A stretch of DNA of 64,000 nt from JACCZR01 sp035296565 (GCA_035296565.1 DATHAQ010000041.1:62001-126000); one strand, 5' to 3'. Shown: positions 8,707 to 17,541, numbered from the stretch's first letter. The notes: generated by a model from the letters alone, not told the origin. A program made the numbers and translations.

Positions 8707-9703
8707 AGACCACCGGCTCCACCTTCGGGTAGCGCCGCCGGTGGACGTAGGTGGCGATCGCCCCGGCGGGCAGCGGCAGCCAGTAGTTGACCAGGCGGTA
8801 GGCGAGCGTGGCCAGCGCGGCATCGGCCGGCGCCACGCCGGCCAGGGCCAGCAGGCCCGTCAGGCCCGCCTCGACGAAGCCCAGGCCCCCCGGCGTGAAG
8901 GGGATCTGCGCCAACACCTGGGCGGCCACGTAGGCGAGCAGCACCAGCGACGGGCGCGGTGACGCGCCAACGGCGGCCAGCGCCGTGAGCAGCGTCCCGT
9001 AGTCGAGCATCCAGCGGCCGACCGAGGCGAGCAGCGCCCGCTTCCACTTCTCGCCGAGCGCGGACTGCACCCCGTTGCGCTCCTCGAGCAGCCGGTCGGG
9101 CAGGTCGCTGCGCGGCTCGCGCCTGCGCAGCACCCGGTTGCGCACGCGCTGGATCGCTCGGCCTGCCGCAAGCAGCGGCTCGTCGAAGGCGAGGAAGACC
9201 GCGCCGAGGCCGGCCATGACCGCGAAGCCGAAGCCGCCCAGCAGAGCGGCCTGGGTCAGCCCGTGGTCGACGGGTGCGCCGAACAGGATCGCCGGGAGCG
9301 TGAAGACCGGCAGCGCCAGCAGCGTGGCGAACGTGAACAGGTTCGCTGCTGTGAGTGCCGAGGCGGCCCGCCCGCTGGCGACCGTGCCTGACGTCACCAG
9401 CATCCCGTACTGCAGCGCGGCGCCGGCCGCGCCGCCCCCGGGGACGATGCGCGCGAAGGCGTTCCCGGCGATCTGCGACGAGAGCACCGGTCCCAGCCGC
9501 TGGGCGTGCAGGCAGATGAGCTGGACCAGCGCCATGCACACGAGGCTCCCGGCCTGGAGCACGATCATCGGCACGAACCAGGTCGGCTCGAGCGCGGTGA
9601 GCCGCGGAGCGGTGGAGAAGACCTCGATGAGGCTCGGCGCCAGCAGGTACAGCGACACGCCGGTCAGGGCCAAGAACAGCACCCGCCGCGTCACGCTGTT
9701 CAC
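8705..9703 (-). CDS. YbhN / lysylphosphatidylglycerol synthase-type integral membrane protein
   Basis: 332 aa, about eight hydrophobic helices spread over the whole chain. Typical features of the UPF0104/LPG_synthase_TM family are visible: the Gly-rich GNAFARIVPGGGAAGAALQ segment and the C-terminal FTPGGLGFVEAGLTGLL motif. In MprF this domain flips lysyl-phosphatidylglycerol. Stand-alone members are thought to transport or flip lipids or isoprenoid-linked sugars. There is no aminoacyl-transferase domain here. GTG start. A rho-independent-type hairpin ends only about 20 bases before the start, so the gene sits behind a separate small RNA or an attenuator. Confidence 0.8.
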   Translation of the reverse strand: MNSVTRRVLFLALTGVSLYLLAPSLIEVFSTAPRLTALEPTWFVPMIVLQAGSLVCMALVQLICLHAQRLGPVLSSQIAGNAFARIVPGGGAAGAALQYGMLVTSGTVASGRAASALTAANLFTFATLLALPVFTLPAILFGAPVDHGLTQAALLGGFGFAVMAGLGAVFLAFDEPLLAAGRAIQRVRNRVLRRREPRSDLPDRLLEERNGVQSALGEKWKRALLASVGRWMLDYGTLLTALAAVGASPRPSLVLLAYVAAQVLAQIPFTPGGLGFVEAGLTGLLALAGVAPADAALATLAYRLVNYWLPLPAGAIATYVHRRRYPKVEPVV

Positions 9704-9721
9704 AGCCGGAACCTACCCCCG

Positions 9722-9756
9722 AAAACAGGAACCGCCCGCATCATGCGGGCGGTTCC
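9722..9756 (-). terminator. Strong intrinsic terminator-like hairpin
   Basis: A perfect 14-bp inverted repeat (GGAACCGCCCGCAT and its complement) separated by a single base, so the real loop is about 3-5 nt. On the minus strand it is followed by TGTTTTC. It lies at the 3' end of the predicted RNA and directly upstream of the YbhN-like start, so it could be a terminator or a regulated attenuator. Confidence 0.85.
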
Positions 9757-9912
9757 GATATCGGCCCCATCAGGACGGGCAGGGGTACGTGCCTTGAAAG
9801 GGCCTTGTGGCTCGAACTGCGGGAGGCGCCGAAACGATGCGGCTTAGCTCGAGCCTATGTACAGGTGAGGATCCGCCAAACGGGTTAACCGCGCGGCCTC
9901 TCCTCACCCGCC
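9728..9912 (-). ncRNA. Candidate structured RNA, about 185 nt, unidentified
   Basis: The roughly 280-base gap between the ppx-like gene and the YbhN-like gene has no open frame but much pairing on the minus strand. Stem 1 pairs 9901-9908 with 9864-9871 (8 bp, GGTGAGGA with TCCTCACC). Stem 2 pairs 9849-9855 with 9809-9815 (7 bp). Stem 3 pairs 9800-9804 with 9763-9767. It ends in the 14-bp terminator and has a promoter-like element just upstream. I looked for SRP, tmRNA and RNase P signature motifs and did not see them. It could be a 6S-like RNA, a new small RNA, or a cis-regulatory leader of the YbhN-like gene. Confidence 0.5.
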
Positions 9913-9918
9913 ACGCCG

Positions 9919-9947
9919 ACTATACACCACCCCTGCCCCGGTTTCGA
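9919..9947 (-). promoter_or_regulatory. Putative promoter for the 9.7-9.9 kb RNA
   Basis: On the minus strand TCGAAA and TATAGT are separated by 17 bases, a sigma-70-like arrangement with a good -10 box. Transcription would start near 9912, just before stem 1 of the candidate RNA. Confidence 0.5.
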
Positions 9948-9983
9948 CCGCCATTTGGGGCGCATACAGCACCGCTCGTTTGG

Positions 9984-10955
9984 CTAACCCCTCTCACCCC
10001 GAGGGCCTCCCCCCACGGTGCTCAGCGCGGCTCCGTGCAGGAGGTCCGCCTCGCTGACCTCGATCTCCTCGAGACCGAACGCGCCCATCGACTCGAGCAG
10101 GATCGCCGCGCCGGCGATGATGGTGGGAGCGCGCCCGGGGTCAAGGCCCACGGTCTGCTTGCGCTCGGCGAGCGGCACCGCGGCCAGGCGGTTGAGCAGG
10201 GTCTGGCAGGCGCCGCGGCCGAGCCTGTGGCCGTCGACGCGGTCGGGGTCGTAGGGCTCGAGCCCGAGGTCGATGGCCGCGAGCTGGGTGGCGGTCCCCG
10301 CCACGGCGATGCCCACGCTCACCTGCTTGCGCACGTCCGGGGGGAGCTCGTCGGCGAGGATCGCGCGGGCCTCTCGCCGCAGGGCGTCGACTTCCTCGCC
10401 GGAGGGAGGGTCGCCGTGGAGGTGGCGCTCGGTCTGGCGTACCGAGCCCAGCCCGGTCGAGACTCGGAACGAGGGCTCGTCGCCGGCGTCCCCGACCACG
10501 TACTCGGTGCTGCCACCGCCGATGTCGATCACCAGCGCCGGCTGCCCGGCCTCCCGCCGGGCGGTGGCGCCGAGGAAGGTGAGCCGGGCCTCCTCGTCGC
10601 CGGTGATGGTCTGCACCTCGACGCCGTAGCGGTCGGCCAGGGCGCGGCGGAACTCGTCGCCGTTCTCGGAGTCGCGGACGGCGCTGGTGGCCACGCCGAT
10701 GGTCCGGTCGACGTCGCCGAGGCCGTCCATCGCCTCCCGGTAGCCGGCGACAACCGAGAACACACGCTCCATCGCGGCGTCGGTGAGCCGGCCCGAGCGG
10801 TCGACGCCCTCGCCGAGCCGGGTCACCTCGCTGCGGCGCTCGAGCGCCTCGGCCTCTCCGCCGAGGACGTCCGCTACGAGAAGTCGCGTGGAGTTGGTTC
10901 CGAAGTCGACGACCGCTATGCGCTGGCCCTGGTCCATACGGAGGTCCATCATCAC
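9984..10955 (-). CDS. Ppx/GppA family phosphatase (exopolyphosphatase-like)
   Basis: 323 aa, the length of the short actinobacterial Ppx1-type proteins that lack the C-terminal HD domain. ASKHA-fold motifs are clear: VVDFGTNSTRLLVADV (phosphate 1), GEGVDRSGRLTDAAM, the acidic TGDEEARLTFLGA, and IDIGGGSTEYV (phosphate 2). The family hydrolyses polyphosphate or pppGpp. The start may be the ATG six codons in (MDQGQRIAVV). Head-to-head with the MFS exporter, with very little room for separate promoters. Confidence 0.9.
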   Translation of the reverse strand: MMMDLRMDQGQRIAVVDFGTNSTRLLVADVLGGEAEALERRSEVTRLGEGVDRSGRLTDAAMERVFSVVAGYREAMDGLGDVDRTIGVATSAVRDSENGDEFRRALADRYGVEVQTITGDEEARLTFLGATARREAGQPALVIDIGGGSTEYVVGDAGDEPSFRVSTGLGSVRQTERHLHGDPPSGEEVDALRREARAILADELPPDVRKQVSVGIAVAGTATQLAAIDLGLEPYDPDRVDGHRLGRGACQTLLNRLAAVPLAERKQTVGLDPGRAPTIIAGAAILLESMGAFGLEEIEVSEADLLHGAALSTVGGGPRGERG

Positions 10956-10980
10956 GAACCGTCAGGATCTTGCCGCGCCC

Positions 10981-12513
10981 GTGGAGTCCTCGGCCCCGGA
11001 CAAGCTCAGCAGGAGCGAGTTGCTGGCACTCGGCGCGATGGCGCTGGCGGTCTTCGTGATCGCCAACGACGTGACCTCGCTCACCGTCGCGCTCCCGCAG
11101 ATCGAGAAGGACTTCGACTCCGACCTGGGGACCGTGCAATGGGTGATCAACGCCTACGCGCTCGTGTTCGGCGTCTTCATGATCACCGGCGGCCGCCTGG
11201 CCGACATGTTCGGGCGGCGGCGCATGTTCTTCGTGGGCTGTGCGGTGTTCGTGGGATTCTCACTCGTGGCCGCGGCGGCGCCCGGCGACATCTGGCTGAT
11301 CGTCTGCCGGGCGCTGATGGGGCTGGGTGGCGCGCTCATGTGGCCGGCCACACTGGCGATGACCTTCACCCTTCTTCCCGAGCAGAAGGCCGGCCTGGCC
11401 GGCGGGTTGATCATCGGCGCGGCGGGCTTCGGCAACGCGGCGGGGCCGCTCATCGGCGGGCTGCTGACCGACGCGGTGTCCTGGCGGGCGATCCTCGTGC
11501 TGAACCTCCCCGTGGCGGCAATCGCCTGCCTGGCGTGCTGGCGGCTGGTGACCGAGTCCCGGGACGAGAACACCACGCGGAAGATCGATTACGCGGGGAT
11601 CGCCTCGCTCACGACGGCGCTCATCGCCCTGCTGCTCGCCCTCGACCAGGTGACCCTGTGGGGCTGGACGGACCCGCGCATCATCGGGCTGCTGGTCGTG
11701 TGCGTGGTGTTGCTCGGCGCGTTCGTCGTCCGGGAGCGACGCGCCGGGGACGCGGCGCTCGTCCCGCGCGACGTCATGTCCAACGTGCCGTTTCGAGCGG
11801 TCTGCCTGGTGACGCTGTTGATCTCGGCCACGTTCTTCAGTGCGCTCCTCTTCCTGCCGCAGTTCCAGCAGAAGATCCTCGGCTACTCGCCGTTGGAGGC
11901 CGGGCTCGGCCTGCTGCCGTTCATGGGCATGTTCGCCGCGACCTCGTTCGTGGCGGGGCGCTTCTACGACCGGGTCGGGCCGAAGGTCATCGTGACCGCG
12001 GGCGCGGCCTGCCTCTGCCTCGGCGGATTTCTGATCTCGCTCATCGGAAGGGAGTCCGGCCTGGGCTCGCTGGTGCCCGGGATGCTGGTGCTCGGCTTCG
12101 GCACCGGGCTGTTCTACTCGTCGGTCACCACCGCGGCCGTCACCGCGCTCGACCCCTCGCGCTCCGGTCTGGCGGGCGGCATCGTCTACATGTTCCAGGT
12201 GGCCGGCGGCTCGATCGGGCTGGGCCTCACCACCGCGATCTTCACCACGGCCTCCCAGGACACGCTGCAGCGGGACTCCCTCGGCCTGGCCGAGCGGCAG
12301 GTGGAGGCGGCGGACGGGCTGCTCGCCGGGACCAAGACCGCCGCGCGGCTGGCCCACGAGTTCAGCTCCGAGGCCGTCACTCACCTCGAGGAGCTCGTCC
12401 GACGCGCGTTCGTGGACGGCATGCATTGGGGCTTTCGCTTCGCCGCGGCCCTCGCGCTCGTAAGCGTCGTGACCTCGGCGCTGCTGGTGGGGGAACGATC
12501 GACTCGTCAATAG
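10981..12513 (+). CDS. MFS multidrug exporter, DHA2 (14-TM, EmrB/QacA) family
   Basis: About 511 aa from the GTG chosen here. Fourteen hydrophobic helices; motif A after TM2 reads GGRLADMFGRRRM, and the N-terminal half carries the PATLAMTFTLLPEQKAG region typical of DHA2 drug:H+ antiporters. An Asp at the end of TM1 (ANDVTSLTVALPQI) is conserved in the family. Upstream in-frame sequence overlaps the divergent ppx-like gene, so the longer frame was rejected. Substrate unknown. Confidence 0.85.
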   Translation: MESSAPDKLSRSELLALGAMALAVFVIANDVTSLTVALPQIEKDFDSDLGTVQWVINAYALVFGVFMITGGRLADMFGRRRMFFVGCAVFVGFSLVAAAAPGDIWLIVCRALMGLGGALMWPATLAMTFTLLPEQKAGLAGGLIIGAAGFGNAAGPLIGGLLTDAVSWRAILVLNLPVAAIACLACWRLVTESRDENTTRKIDYAGIASLTTALIALLLALDQVTLWGWTDPRIIGLLVVCVVLLGAFVVRERRAGDAALVPRDVMSNVPFRAVCLVTLLISATFFSALLFLPQFQQKILGYSPLEAGLGLLPFMGMFAATSFVAGRFYDRVGPKVIVTAGAACLCLGGFLISLIGRESGLGSLVPGMLVLGFGTGLFYSSVTTAAVTALDPSRSGLAGGIVYMFQVAGGSIGLGLTTAIFTTASQDTLQRDSLGLAERQVEAADGLLAGTKTAARLAHEFSSEAVTHLEELVRRAFVDGMHWGFRFAAALALVSVVTSALLVGERSTRQ

Positions 12514-12530
12514 TCCCGCTGGCCATCACG

Positions 12531-13127
12531 ATGATGGCCGGGCCTCAGATCCTCTCGGCCATCATCTTTGTCACCTCCGACCACCCGATCGGGATCTCAT
12601 CGGCGTACGTGGCGGCCGTCGGGCTCACCACGGCCGCGTGGGTCGCCATCTGGTCGTTGCTCGCCTCCGCCTTCGGGGACAAGCTCATGGAGCACAAGTC
12701 GCAGGAGCCCTCGACGCTCGGCAAAGTGCTCCCGATCGTGCTCGTCGGGCTCCTGATCGTCGCCTCGCTTCGGGCCTACCTGACCCGAAAGACCTCCGAG
12801 CCGCCCAAGTGGCTGGCGGGGCTGCAGAAGGCGGGCGTGGCGAAGGCCTTCGTCCTCGGTGTCTTGCTGATCACGCTGATGCCGGGCGACATCGTGGTCC
12901 TGGCCACCACTGGCATGCACCTCGAAAGCGAGGGCAAGAGCTTCACCGACGCCCTGCCCTTCATCGGCCTGACGACGCTGATCGCCGCGTTGCCGTTGCT
13001 CTTCTACCTGCTGTTCCGCCGCCGTGCGCAGGTCGCAATGCCGAAGGCGCGCGAGTGGATGAACGCCAACAGCTGGCTGGTGAACATCGGCGTCTACGCG
13101 ATCTTCATCGTGCTGATCCTCAGCTAG
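12531..13127 (+). CDS. GAP/Sap-family six-TM membrane protein
   Basis: 198 aa from the first in-frame ATG. The helices, the central basic loop and the [10 protein letters not shown] motif match the GAP (Sap, sulfolipid-1-addressing protein-like) family, which is LysE-related and linked in mycobacteria to glycolipid export. Homology seems to begin upstream, at [14 protein letters not shown], but no ATG, GTG or TTG lies in frame there. An ATC at 12498, overlapping the MFS stop and preceded by GGGGGA, may be a rare start. The gene follows the MFS exporter directly and is probably co-transcribed. Confidence 0.65.
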   Translation: MMAGPQILSAIIFVTSDHPIGISSAYVAAVGLTTAAWVAIWSLLASAFGDKLMEHKSQEPSTLGKVLPIVLVGLLIVASLRAYLTRKTSEPPKWLAGLQKAGVAKAFVLGVLLITLMPGDIVVLATTGMHLESEGKSFTDALPFIGLTTLIAALPLLFYLLFRRRAQVAMPKAREWMNANSWLVNIGVYAIFIVLILS

Positions 13128-14809
13128 CGCCTGGCCGCGACAGGCTGCGCGGCGTCGGCCTCCCTGAGGTACTGGTGCACGAAGGCGATGGCCATGCTGC
13201 CCTCGCCGACCGCGGCGGCGACGCGCTTCATCGAGCCGAACCGGACGTCGCCGCAGGCGAGGATCCCCGGCACGTTGGTCTCGAGCAGGTACGGGTCGCG
13301 GTCGAGCGCCCAGTGGTCGCCGTCGCGCATGTCCGAGCCCGTCAGCACGTAGCCCCGCTCGTCGAGCGCGATCTCCGGCGGCAGCCAGCCGGTCTCGGCG
13401 TCCGCGCCGATGAAGATGAACAGCCCACCCGACTCGAGCCGGGTCGTCTCGCCGGTCGAGGAGTCGTGGACCTCGATGGCCTCGAGCGAGACCTCGCCGT
13501 GGGCGCACTTCACCTCGCTGTTGACCAGGGTGCGGATGTTCGGCCGGGTCGCGAGCTGGTCGACGAGGTAGCGCGACATGCTCTTCTCCAGGCGCTCACC
13601 GCGGCAGAGGATCGTCACGCTGCGCGCGTGGGTGGAGAACGCCAGGGCGGCCTGCCCTGCCGAGTTGCCCGCGCCGACGAGGTGCACGTCAAGGCCGTGG
13701 GTGTTGGGCGCGTCGCTGCGCGCCGCCCCGTAGGAGATCCCCTTGCCGGCGAGACGGTCGAAGCCGTCGATTGCCATCTGCCGCCAGGCCACCCCGCAGG
13801 CGAGGATGATCGTGTGCGCGCGGATGACGTCGCCGCCGTCCAGGTGCACCTGCCGCGTCGCGGGGTCGATGCGCTCGATCGACCGGGTCACCAGGATCTC
13901 AGCCCCGAGCCGGCGCGCCTGCTGGAGGGCGCGGCTGCCCAGCTCGTCGCCCGAAACGCCCGAGGGGAAGCCGAGGTAGTTCTCGATCCGCGAGGATGTG
14001 CCGGCTTGCCCTCCCGGCGCCTCGCGCTCGACCACGACCGTCCGCAGGCCCTCCGAGGCGCCGTACACGGCGGCGGCGAGGCCCGAGGGCCCGGCGCCCA
14101 CGATGAGGGTGTCGTACTCCGCTTTGTCGGCCTCGGTGCCGATGCCGAGCAGCTCGGCGACGCGCCGGGGCTGCGGCCGGATCACGGTCTTCCCGTTGAT
14201 GACCCTGATCGTGGGCAGGTCGGCCTCCTCGGGCAGGGGACCCTCCCACTCCTCCGTCGCCTCCGGGGCGTCGGGTTGGAGCCACTTGAACGTGACCTGG
14301 TTGCGGTCGAGGAAGCGCCGCAACTCGGTGCAGGACGTGTCCCACCTGTGCCCCACGACGATCGCGCGGGGCGGCGGCGGATCGGCGGCGATCCCCTGCA
14401 GACCGCGCTGGCCGCTCATGCGGTGGGCGGCGAGCCGGCCGATTTCCTTCGCGACGTCGGGCTCGACCGACGCGATGGCGTGGTAGTCGTGCGGCTCGAG
14501 GCGCAGGAGCCGCGTCTGCTCCGCGGCCCGGAAGCCGACCGGGAACACGGTGCCGAGCGCGATCGGCACTTCGCCGAAGAGCTGTCCGGGGAGGCGCTCG
14601 CCGACGACCCTCTCGACCCCGTCGACCAGCTTCACCGGCTCGATGCGCCCGTCGAGCACCGCGAACAGCGCGCGCTCGTCGCCCTCGTGCGCCGCGTACT
14701 CGCCTGCCCGCAGGCTGATGTCCGCGGCCGCCCGGGACAGCCGCTCGCGCGCAGCCTCGTCGAGCGACGCGAAGACCGCGACGGCGCCGATCTCCTCGGC
14801 CGTCACCAC
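13124..14809 (-). CDS. cNMP-binding domain fused to a thioredoxin-reductase-like flavoprotein lacking the CxxC
   Basis: 561 aa. Residues 1-130 resemble a cyclic-nucleotide-binding domain ([11 protein letters not shown] cassette). About 160-215 resembles a glutaredoxin-like fold with TSCTEL in place of CxxC. About 225-545 is a TrxR-like FAD/NAD(P) module ([51 protein letters not shown]). Where thioredoxin reductase has SYCATCDG this protein has SYGAARSD, so the redox-active pair is gone. It is therefore probably an FAD-linked NAD(P)H oxidase or regulatory protein, not a classical TrxR. GTG start; ends convergently on the GAP gene with a 4-bp overlap. Confidence 0.85.
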   Translation of the reverse strand: MVTAEEIGAVAVFASLDEAARERLSRAAADISLRAGEYAAHEGDERALFAVLDGRIEPVKLVDGVERVVGERLPGQLFGEVPIALGTVFPVGFRAAEQTRLLRLEPHDYHAIASVEPDVAKEIGRLAAHRMSGQRGLQGIAADPPPPRAIVVGHRWDTSCTELRRFLDRNQVTFKWLQPDAPEATEEWEGPLPEEADLPTIRVINGKTVIRPQPRRVAELLGIGTEADKAEYDTLIVGAGPSGLAAAVYGASEGLRTVVVEREAPGGQAGTSSRIENYLGFPSGVSGDELGSRALQQARRLGAEILVTRSIERIDPATRQVHLDGGDVIRAHTIILACGVAWRQMAIDGFDRLAGKGISYGAARSDAPNTHGLDVHLVGAGNSAGQAALAFSTHARSVTILCRGERLEKSMSRYLVDQLATRPNIRTLVNSEVKCAHGEVSLEAIEVHDSSTGETTRLESGGLFIFIGADAETGWLPPEIALDERGYVLTGSDMRDGDHWALDRDPYLLETNVPGILACGDVRFGSMKRVAAAVGEGSMAIAFVHQYLREADAAQPVAARR

Positions 14810-14906
14810 CTCTGGCGGCCTTCCACGAACTGCATCGCGCGAGCATAACCCGGACCCAACACCAGCCGGGGTGGCGCCGGCCGGCCCAGGGAGTTAGCGC
14901 TGCGCG

Positions 14907-15242
14907 ATGCGGCGCGTGCTCAGCCTTGCGGTATCCCTCGGTGTCGCCGTCGCGGTCTGCGGCGCGCCGGCCCAGGCCAGCGTCCACCGATGCGGCGATG
15001 CCTTCGGCTCCGCCGATGCTCCCGGCTTCTCGGTTCGAGCCGACCACGTGAGGTGTGTGGACGCACGCCGGGCGGTTCGCACGATCGTCAGGCGCGGTGA
15101 CCTGGGGCCGAGCAAATGCACCGTGAGCGACCCGTGCCGTTACCACCACTACCGCTGCGTGGCGCGTACGACGGTCGACCAGCTGTACCGCGAGCGCTGT
15201 CGCCGGGGTAGCCGGGTGTTCAGCTTCGGCGGCGGCAGCTAG
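14907..15242 (+). CDS. Small secreted Cys-rich protein, unknown function
   Basis: 111 aa with a clear Sec signal peptide (RR, hydrophobic core, then AQA cleavage at about residue 24). The mature part is about 87 residues, basic, with five Cys suggesting disulfides outside the membrane. I do not recognise a family. Divergent from the cNMP/TrxR-like gene and immediately upstream of tRNA-fMet. Confidence 0.65.
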   Translation: MRRVLSLAVSLGVAVAVCGAPAQASVHRCGDAFGSADAPGFSVRADHVRCVDARRAVRTIVRRGDLGPSKCTVSDPCRYHHYRCVARTTVDQLYRERCRRGSRVFSFGGGS

Positions 15243-15257
15243 AATTCAGCGACACGC

Positions 15258-15333
<76 letters not shown>

Positions 15334-15334
15334 G

Positions 15335-15364
15335 AGAAAGGCCCGCAAATGCGGGCCTTTTTCG
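15335..15364 (+). terminator. Intrinsic terminator after tRNA-fMet
   Basis: GAAAGGCCCGC, loop AAAT, GCGGGCCTTTTTC: a 10-bp GC-rich stem followed by a T-run, four bases after the tRNA end. Confidence 0.95.
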
Positions 15365-15504
15365 TTGGGGGGTGCCCCGGTGGGGCCGCCCGAAGTACCA
15401 AACGGGTACCAGAGCGCGGCCGTTGGTGCTCCGACGGGTCCTCCAGCGGGGTCGGCGGCACCGGGCGCGTCGCGCCCGGTGCAGGGCTCACAGCATCAGT
15501 TGGA

Positions 15505-15813
15505 TCAACGGCCAGCCATTGCCGCCTGGGCCTCGGCCAGCTTCGCGCGCACCGTGTCGGTTCCCTCCCTGAACTCGAGCAAGGGACGCACCTCCCAGGT
15601 GACCAGCCCGAACAGCGGATACTCCGCCATCAGCTCGAGCGCCTCGCGGTGGGAAGCGACGTTGGCCACGGCAAAACCGCCCCCCTCGATGAAGCCGAAG
15701 ATGCAGTCGAACGTGCCGTCGTTGGCCTCGCCTTCGAGCCAGTCGAGCGCCGCGTCGAACTGCTCGGGCGTCGGCGGCATCGGGCCTGGTGTCGCGCTGA
15801 TGAAGTACTTCAT
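15505..15813 (-). CDS. Small muconolactone-isomerase/YCII-like protein (dimeric alpha-beta barrel)
   Basis: 102 aa starting MKYFISATPG after a good ribosome site (GGAGGAGG, short spacer). The pattern of two strands and a helix, ending VTWEVRPLLEF, fits small ferredoxin-fold dimeric alpha-beta barrel proteins related to muconolactone delta-isomerase or YCII proteins. No catalytic residues can be assigned. It lies just inside the tRNA-flanked segment. Confidence 0.6.
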   Translation of the reverse strand: MKYFISATPGPMPPTPEQFDAALDWLEGEANDGTFDCIFGFIEGGGFAVANVASHREALELMAEYPLFGLVTWEVRPLLEFREGTDTVRAKLAEAQAAMAGR

Positions 15814-16179
15814 TGGCAGCCTCCTCCGGTTAGGTCATTGCAGTATCGCGCCAATCGCACCCCTGACGCACGGGAAGTGCTTTCGTTTTCGGGGCTGGGG
15901 ACCTCGGGCGCTGTCTCCGGCCTTGAGTGACTTGGCCAATGTCGTATTCGGCCACAGCTGAAGCAGGATGATGGCCCCTTCATCGAGCTCTGAAGCAGCT
16001 CGGGACATATCGGAATCGGGCCGCCGGCACGAGTGCTTTCACGCGAAGGCAGCACTCCCGGAAAGCTCAAGAGAGCCGGTTGGGTCATACACTCCCGGCC
16101 AGATCGCGGCAGTCGGTCACCGCGTCGCCTGCCATCAAGGAGCGGCCACGCCCTTACTCGGACAGCTCACCGCCTCGAG
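15814..16179. other. Gene-free stretch inside the tRNA-flanked island
   Basis: Some short frames exist but none has a recognisable protein, ribosome site or consistent coding character. Base composition is less GC-rich in places (for example TTCGTTTTCGGGG near 15890). Probably a degraded region. Confidence 0.4.
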
Positions 16180-16629
16180 CTCGCGGTTCATCAACAAGCG
16201 CGGCATTTACCTCGGGCGACGCTCAACGAAGCTCCATGTGGCTCTTTATCGGCGCTCCGGCGGCAGGATCGGCGGACATATCCCCGGTTGGCCCGAGGCC
16301 CGGATAGTCCTGGTCGACCACACGGGCGCCAAGAGCGGTGCGAAGCGGAGTCTCCTGTGATGTACCTCGAGGACGGCGACACCATCGTCGTGATGGCCTC
16401 GAAGGCGGGCCAGCCGACCCATCCCGCGTGGTTCCATAACCTCAAAGCGAACCCGGACACCACGATTCAGATCGGCGCGGTGGTTAGCGAAGTCCGCGCT
16501 CGCGTTGCGAGCGACGAGGAGCGCGATCGCCTCTGGTCGAAGTTCGTGGCGATGTATCCCGGATCCGAGTTCTACCAGCGCAACGCGAAGGGCCGGAAGA
16601 TTCCGATCGTGATCCTCGATCCTCGGTAG
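16180..16629 (+). pseudogene. Deazaflavin (F420)-dependent nitroreductase-family gene, frameshifted
   Basis: The first half, in one frame, reads NKRGIYLGRRSTKLHVALYR and ends GAKSGAKRS before a stop. The second half continues in another frame with SPVMYLEDGDTIVVMASKAG, HPAWFHNLKANP and PIVILDP. Joined, they make a normal DUF385/Ddn-type protein of about 145 residues. The shift lies at about 16346-16351 and is best explained by loss of one base in the Lys-Arg-Ser-Pro region. A clear start codon for the first half is not seen. An assembly error cannot be excluded. Confidence 0.75.
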
Positions 16630-16725
16630 AGGTTCTCAGCGTCGTCCACGAGATCTCCGGCTGAGGCGACGCGCGGCGCGGGGGGTCGAGCAGATCCCCT
16701 ATCTCGCTAGGCCTCGGCCGGCAGA

Positions 16726-17541
16726 TCATGCCCACCCCGCCCCCGCCAGTGCCTCGTCCTCGCTTGGATAGACCTTCGCCCAAACGACCTTCCGGTTGCG
16801 GAACTTGAAGGTGAAACCGGCCTGGTCGTCCACGACGAAGCTTCGTTGCCGAGCATAGATACGCGCAAGCGCCACGACGTAGTCGCCATGGGCGCGAACC
16901 TCCTCGACCGTCACCTCGAACTCATCCCAGGTCTCGTCCAGGTCTCGCAGGTAGCGCCGCAGGCCGCCGAGCCCGAGGTACGGAGTGCGCCGCTCGAGAG
17001 GGGTCGAAAGCGGCTCCATCATCACCCCCCGGTCGACCAGCTCTGTCGCGCGCGCCACGTCGCGCGCGGCAAAGCTGTCGAAGAGCTCGCGCACCACGCG
17101 GGCGTTGTGGTCGGCTGCTTCGGGTTCGGCCTGTCGGGCCGGTGTCGGGCTTCCGGGCAGCCGCTTCGTCAGCCGGAGGACCGTCTCGCCTGGGCGGGCG
17201 TCGAGCCGCACGTCATCCATCAGCAGGTTCATAAAGGCGAAGCCGCGACCACGTTCAGCTACCGGATCTGGTGCCGGCGATGCGGTGTGCTCGAAGTCGC
17301 CGCAATCTCGAACCGAGAAAGCCAAGCAGCCGCACTCCACGGTCGTTGCCAGGTGAAAGTGTCCGTCGTCACATGGAAAGCCATGCTCCATTGCGTTCGA
17401 GATGGCCTCATTGGTGGCGACGGTGATGTGGTATCGCGTTGCTGCGTCGAAGCCAGCCGCCGAGAGAGCTCGGTCGATGAAGCGCCGCCCCTCCGAAAGG
17501 CCGCGTGGGCCGGCGGGGATAGCGAGCACCTGAGCGGGCAC
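16726..17541 (-). CDS. RsbW-type anti-sigma kinase domain fused to a SnoaL/NTF2-like domain
   Basis: 271 aa. Residues 1-130 are a GHKL ATPase of the RsbW/SpoIIAB type: N-box TNEAISNAMEHGF and G2 box ERGRGFAFMNLL. Residues 140-268 are a SnoaL/NTF2-like alpha-beta cone (VRELFDSFAARDVARATELV, GLRRYLRDLDETWDEFEV). RsbW domains bind and phosphorylate anti-anti-sigma factors. The SnoaL domain usually binds a small ligand, so a ligand-gated switch is plausible inference. No sigma factor or STAS gene is adjacent. GTG start. Confidence 0.8.
   Translation of the reverse strand: MPAQVLAIPAGPRGLSEGRRFIDRALSAAGFDAATRYHITVATNEAISNAMEHGFPCDDGHFHLATTVECGCLAFSVRDCGDFEHTASPAPDPVAERGRGFAFMNLLMDDVRLDARPGETVLRLTKRLPGSPTPARQAEPEAADHNARVVRELFDSFAARDVARATELVDRGVMMEPLSTPLERRTPYLGLGGLRRYLRDLDETWDEFEVTVEEVRAHGDYVVALARIYARQRSFVVDDQAGFTFKFRNRKVVWAKVYPSEDEALAGAGWA

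Noticed and set aside
6862..8823. A 653-codon frame antisense to the ThDP enzyme
   Set aside because: Shadow of the strongly supported plus-strand gene.
9728..9912. SRP RNA, tmRNA or RNase P RNA
   Set aside because: Signature motifs (GGAA tetraloop with AGCA, resume codon/pseudoknot pattern, GAGGAAAGUCC) were not found by eye.
9807..13127. A 1106-codon open frame on the plus strand
   Set aside because: Most of it runs antisense to the Ppx gene and out of frame in the MFS gene; only its last 200 codons are a real GAP-family gene.
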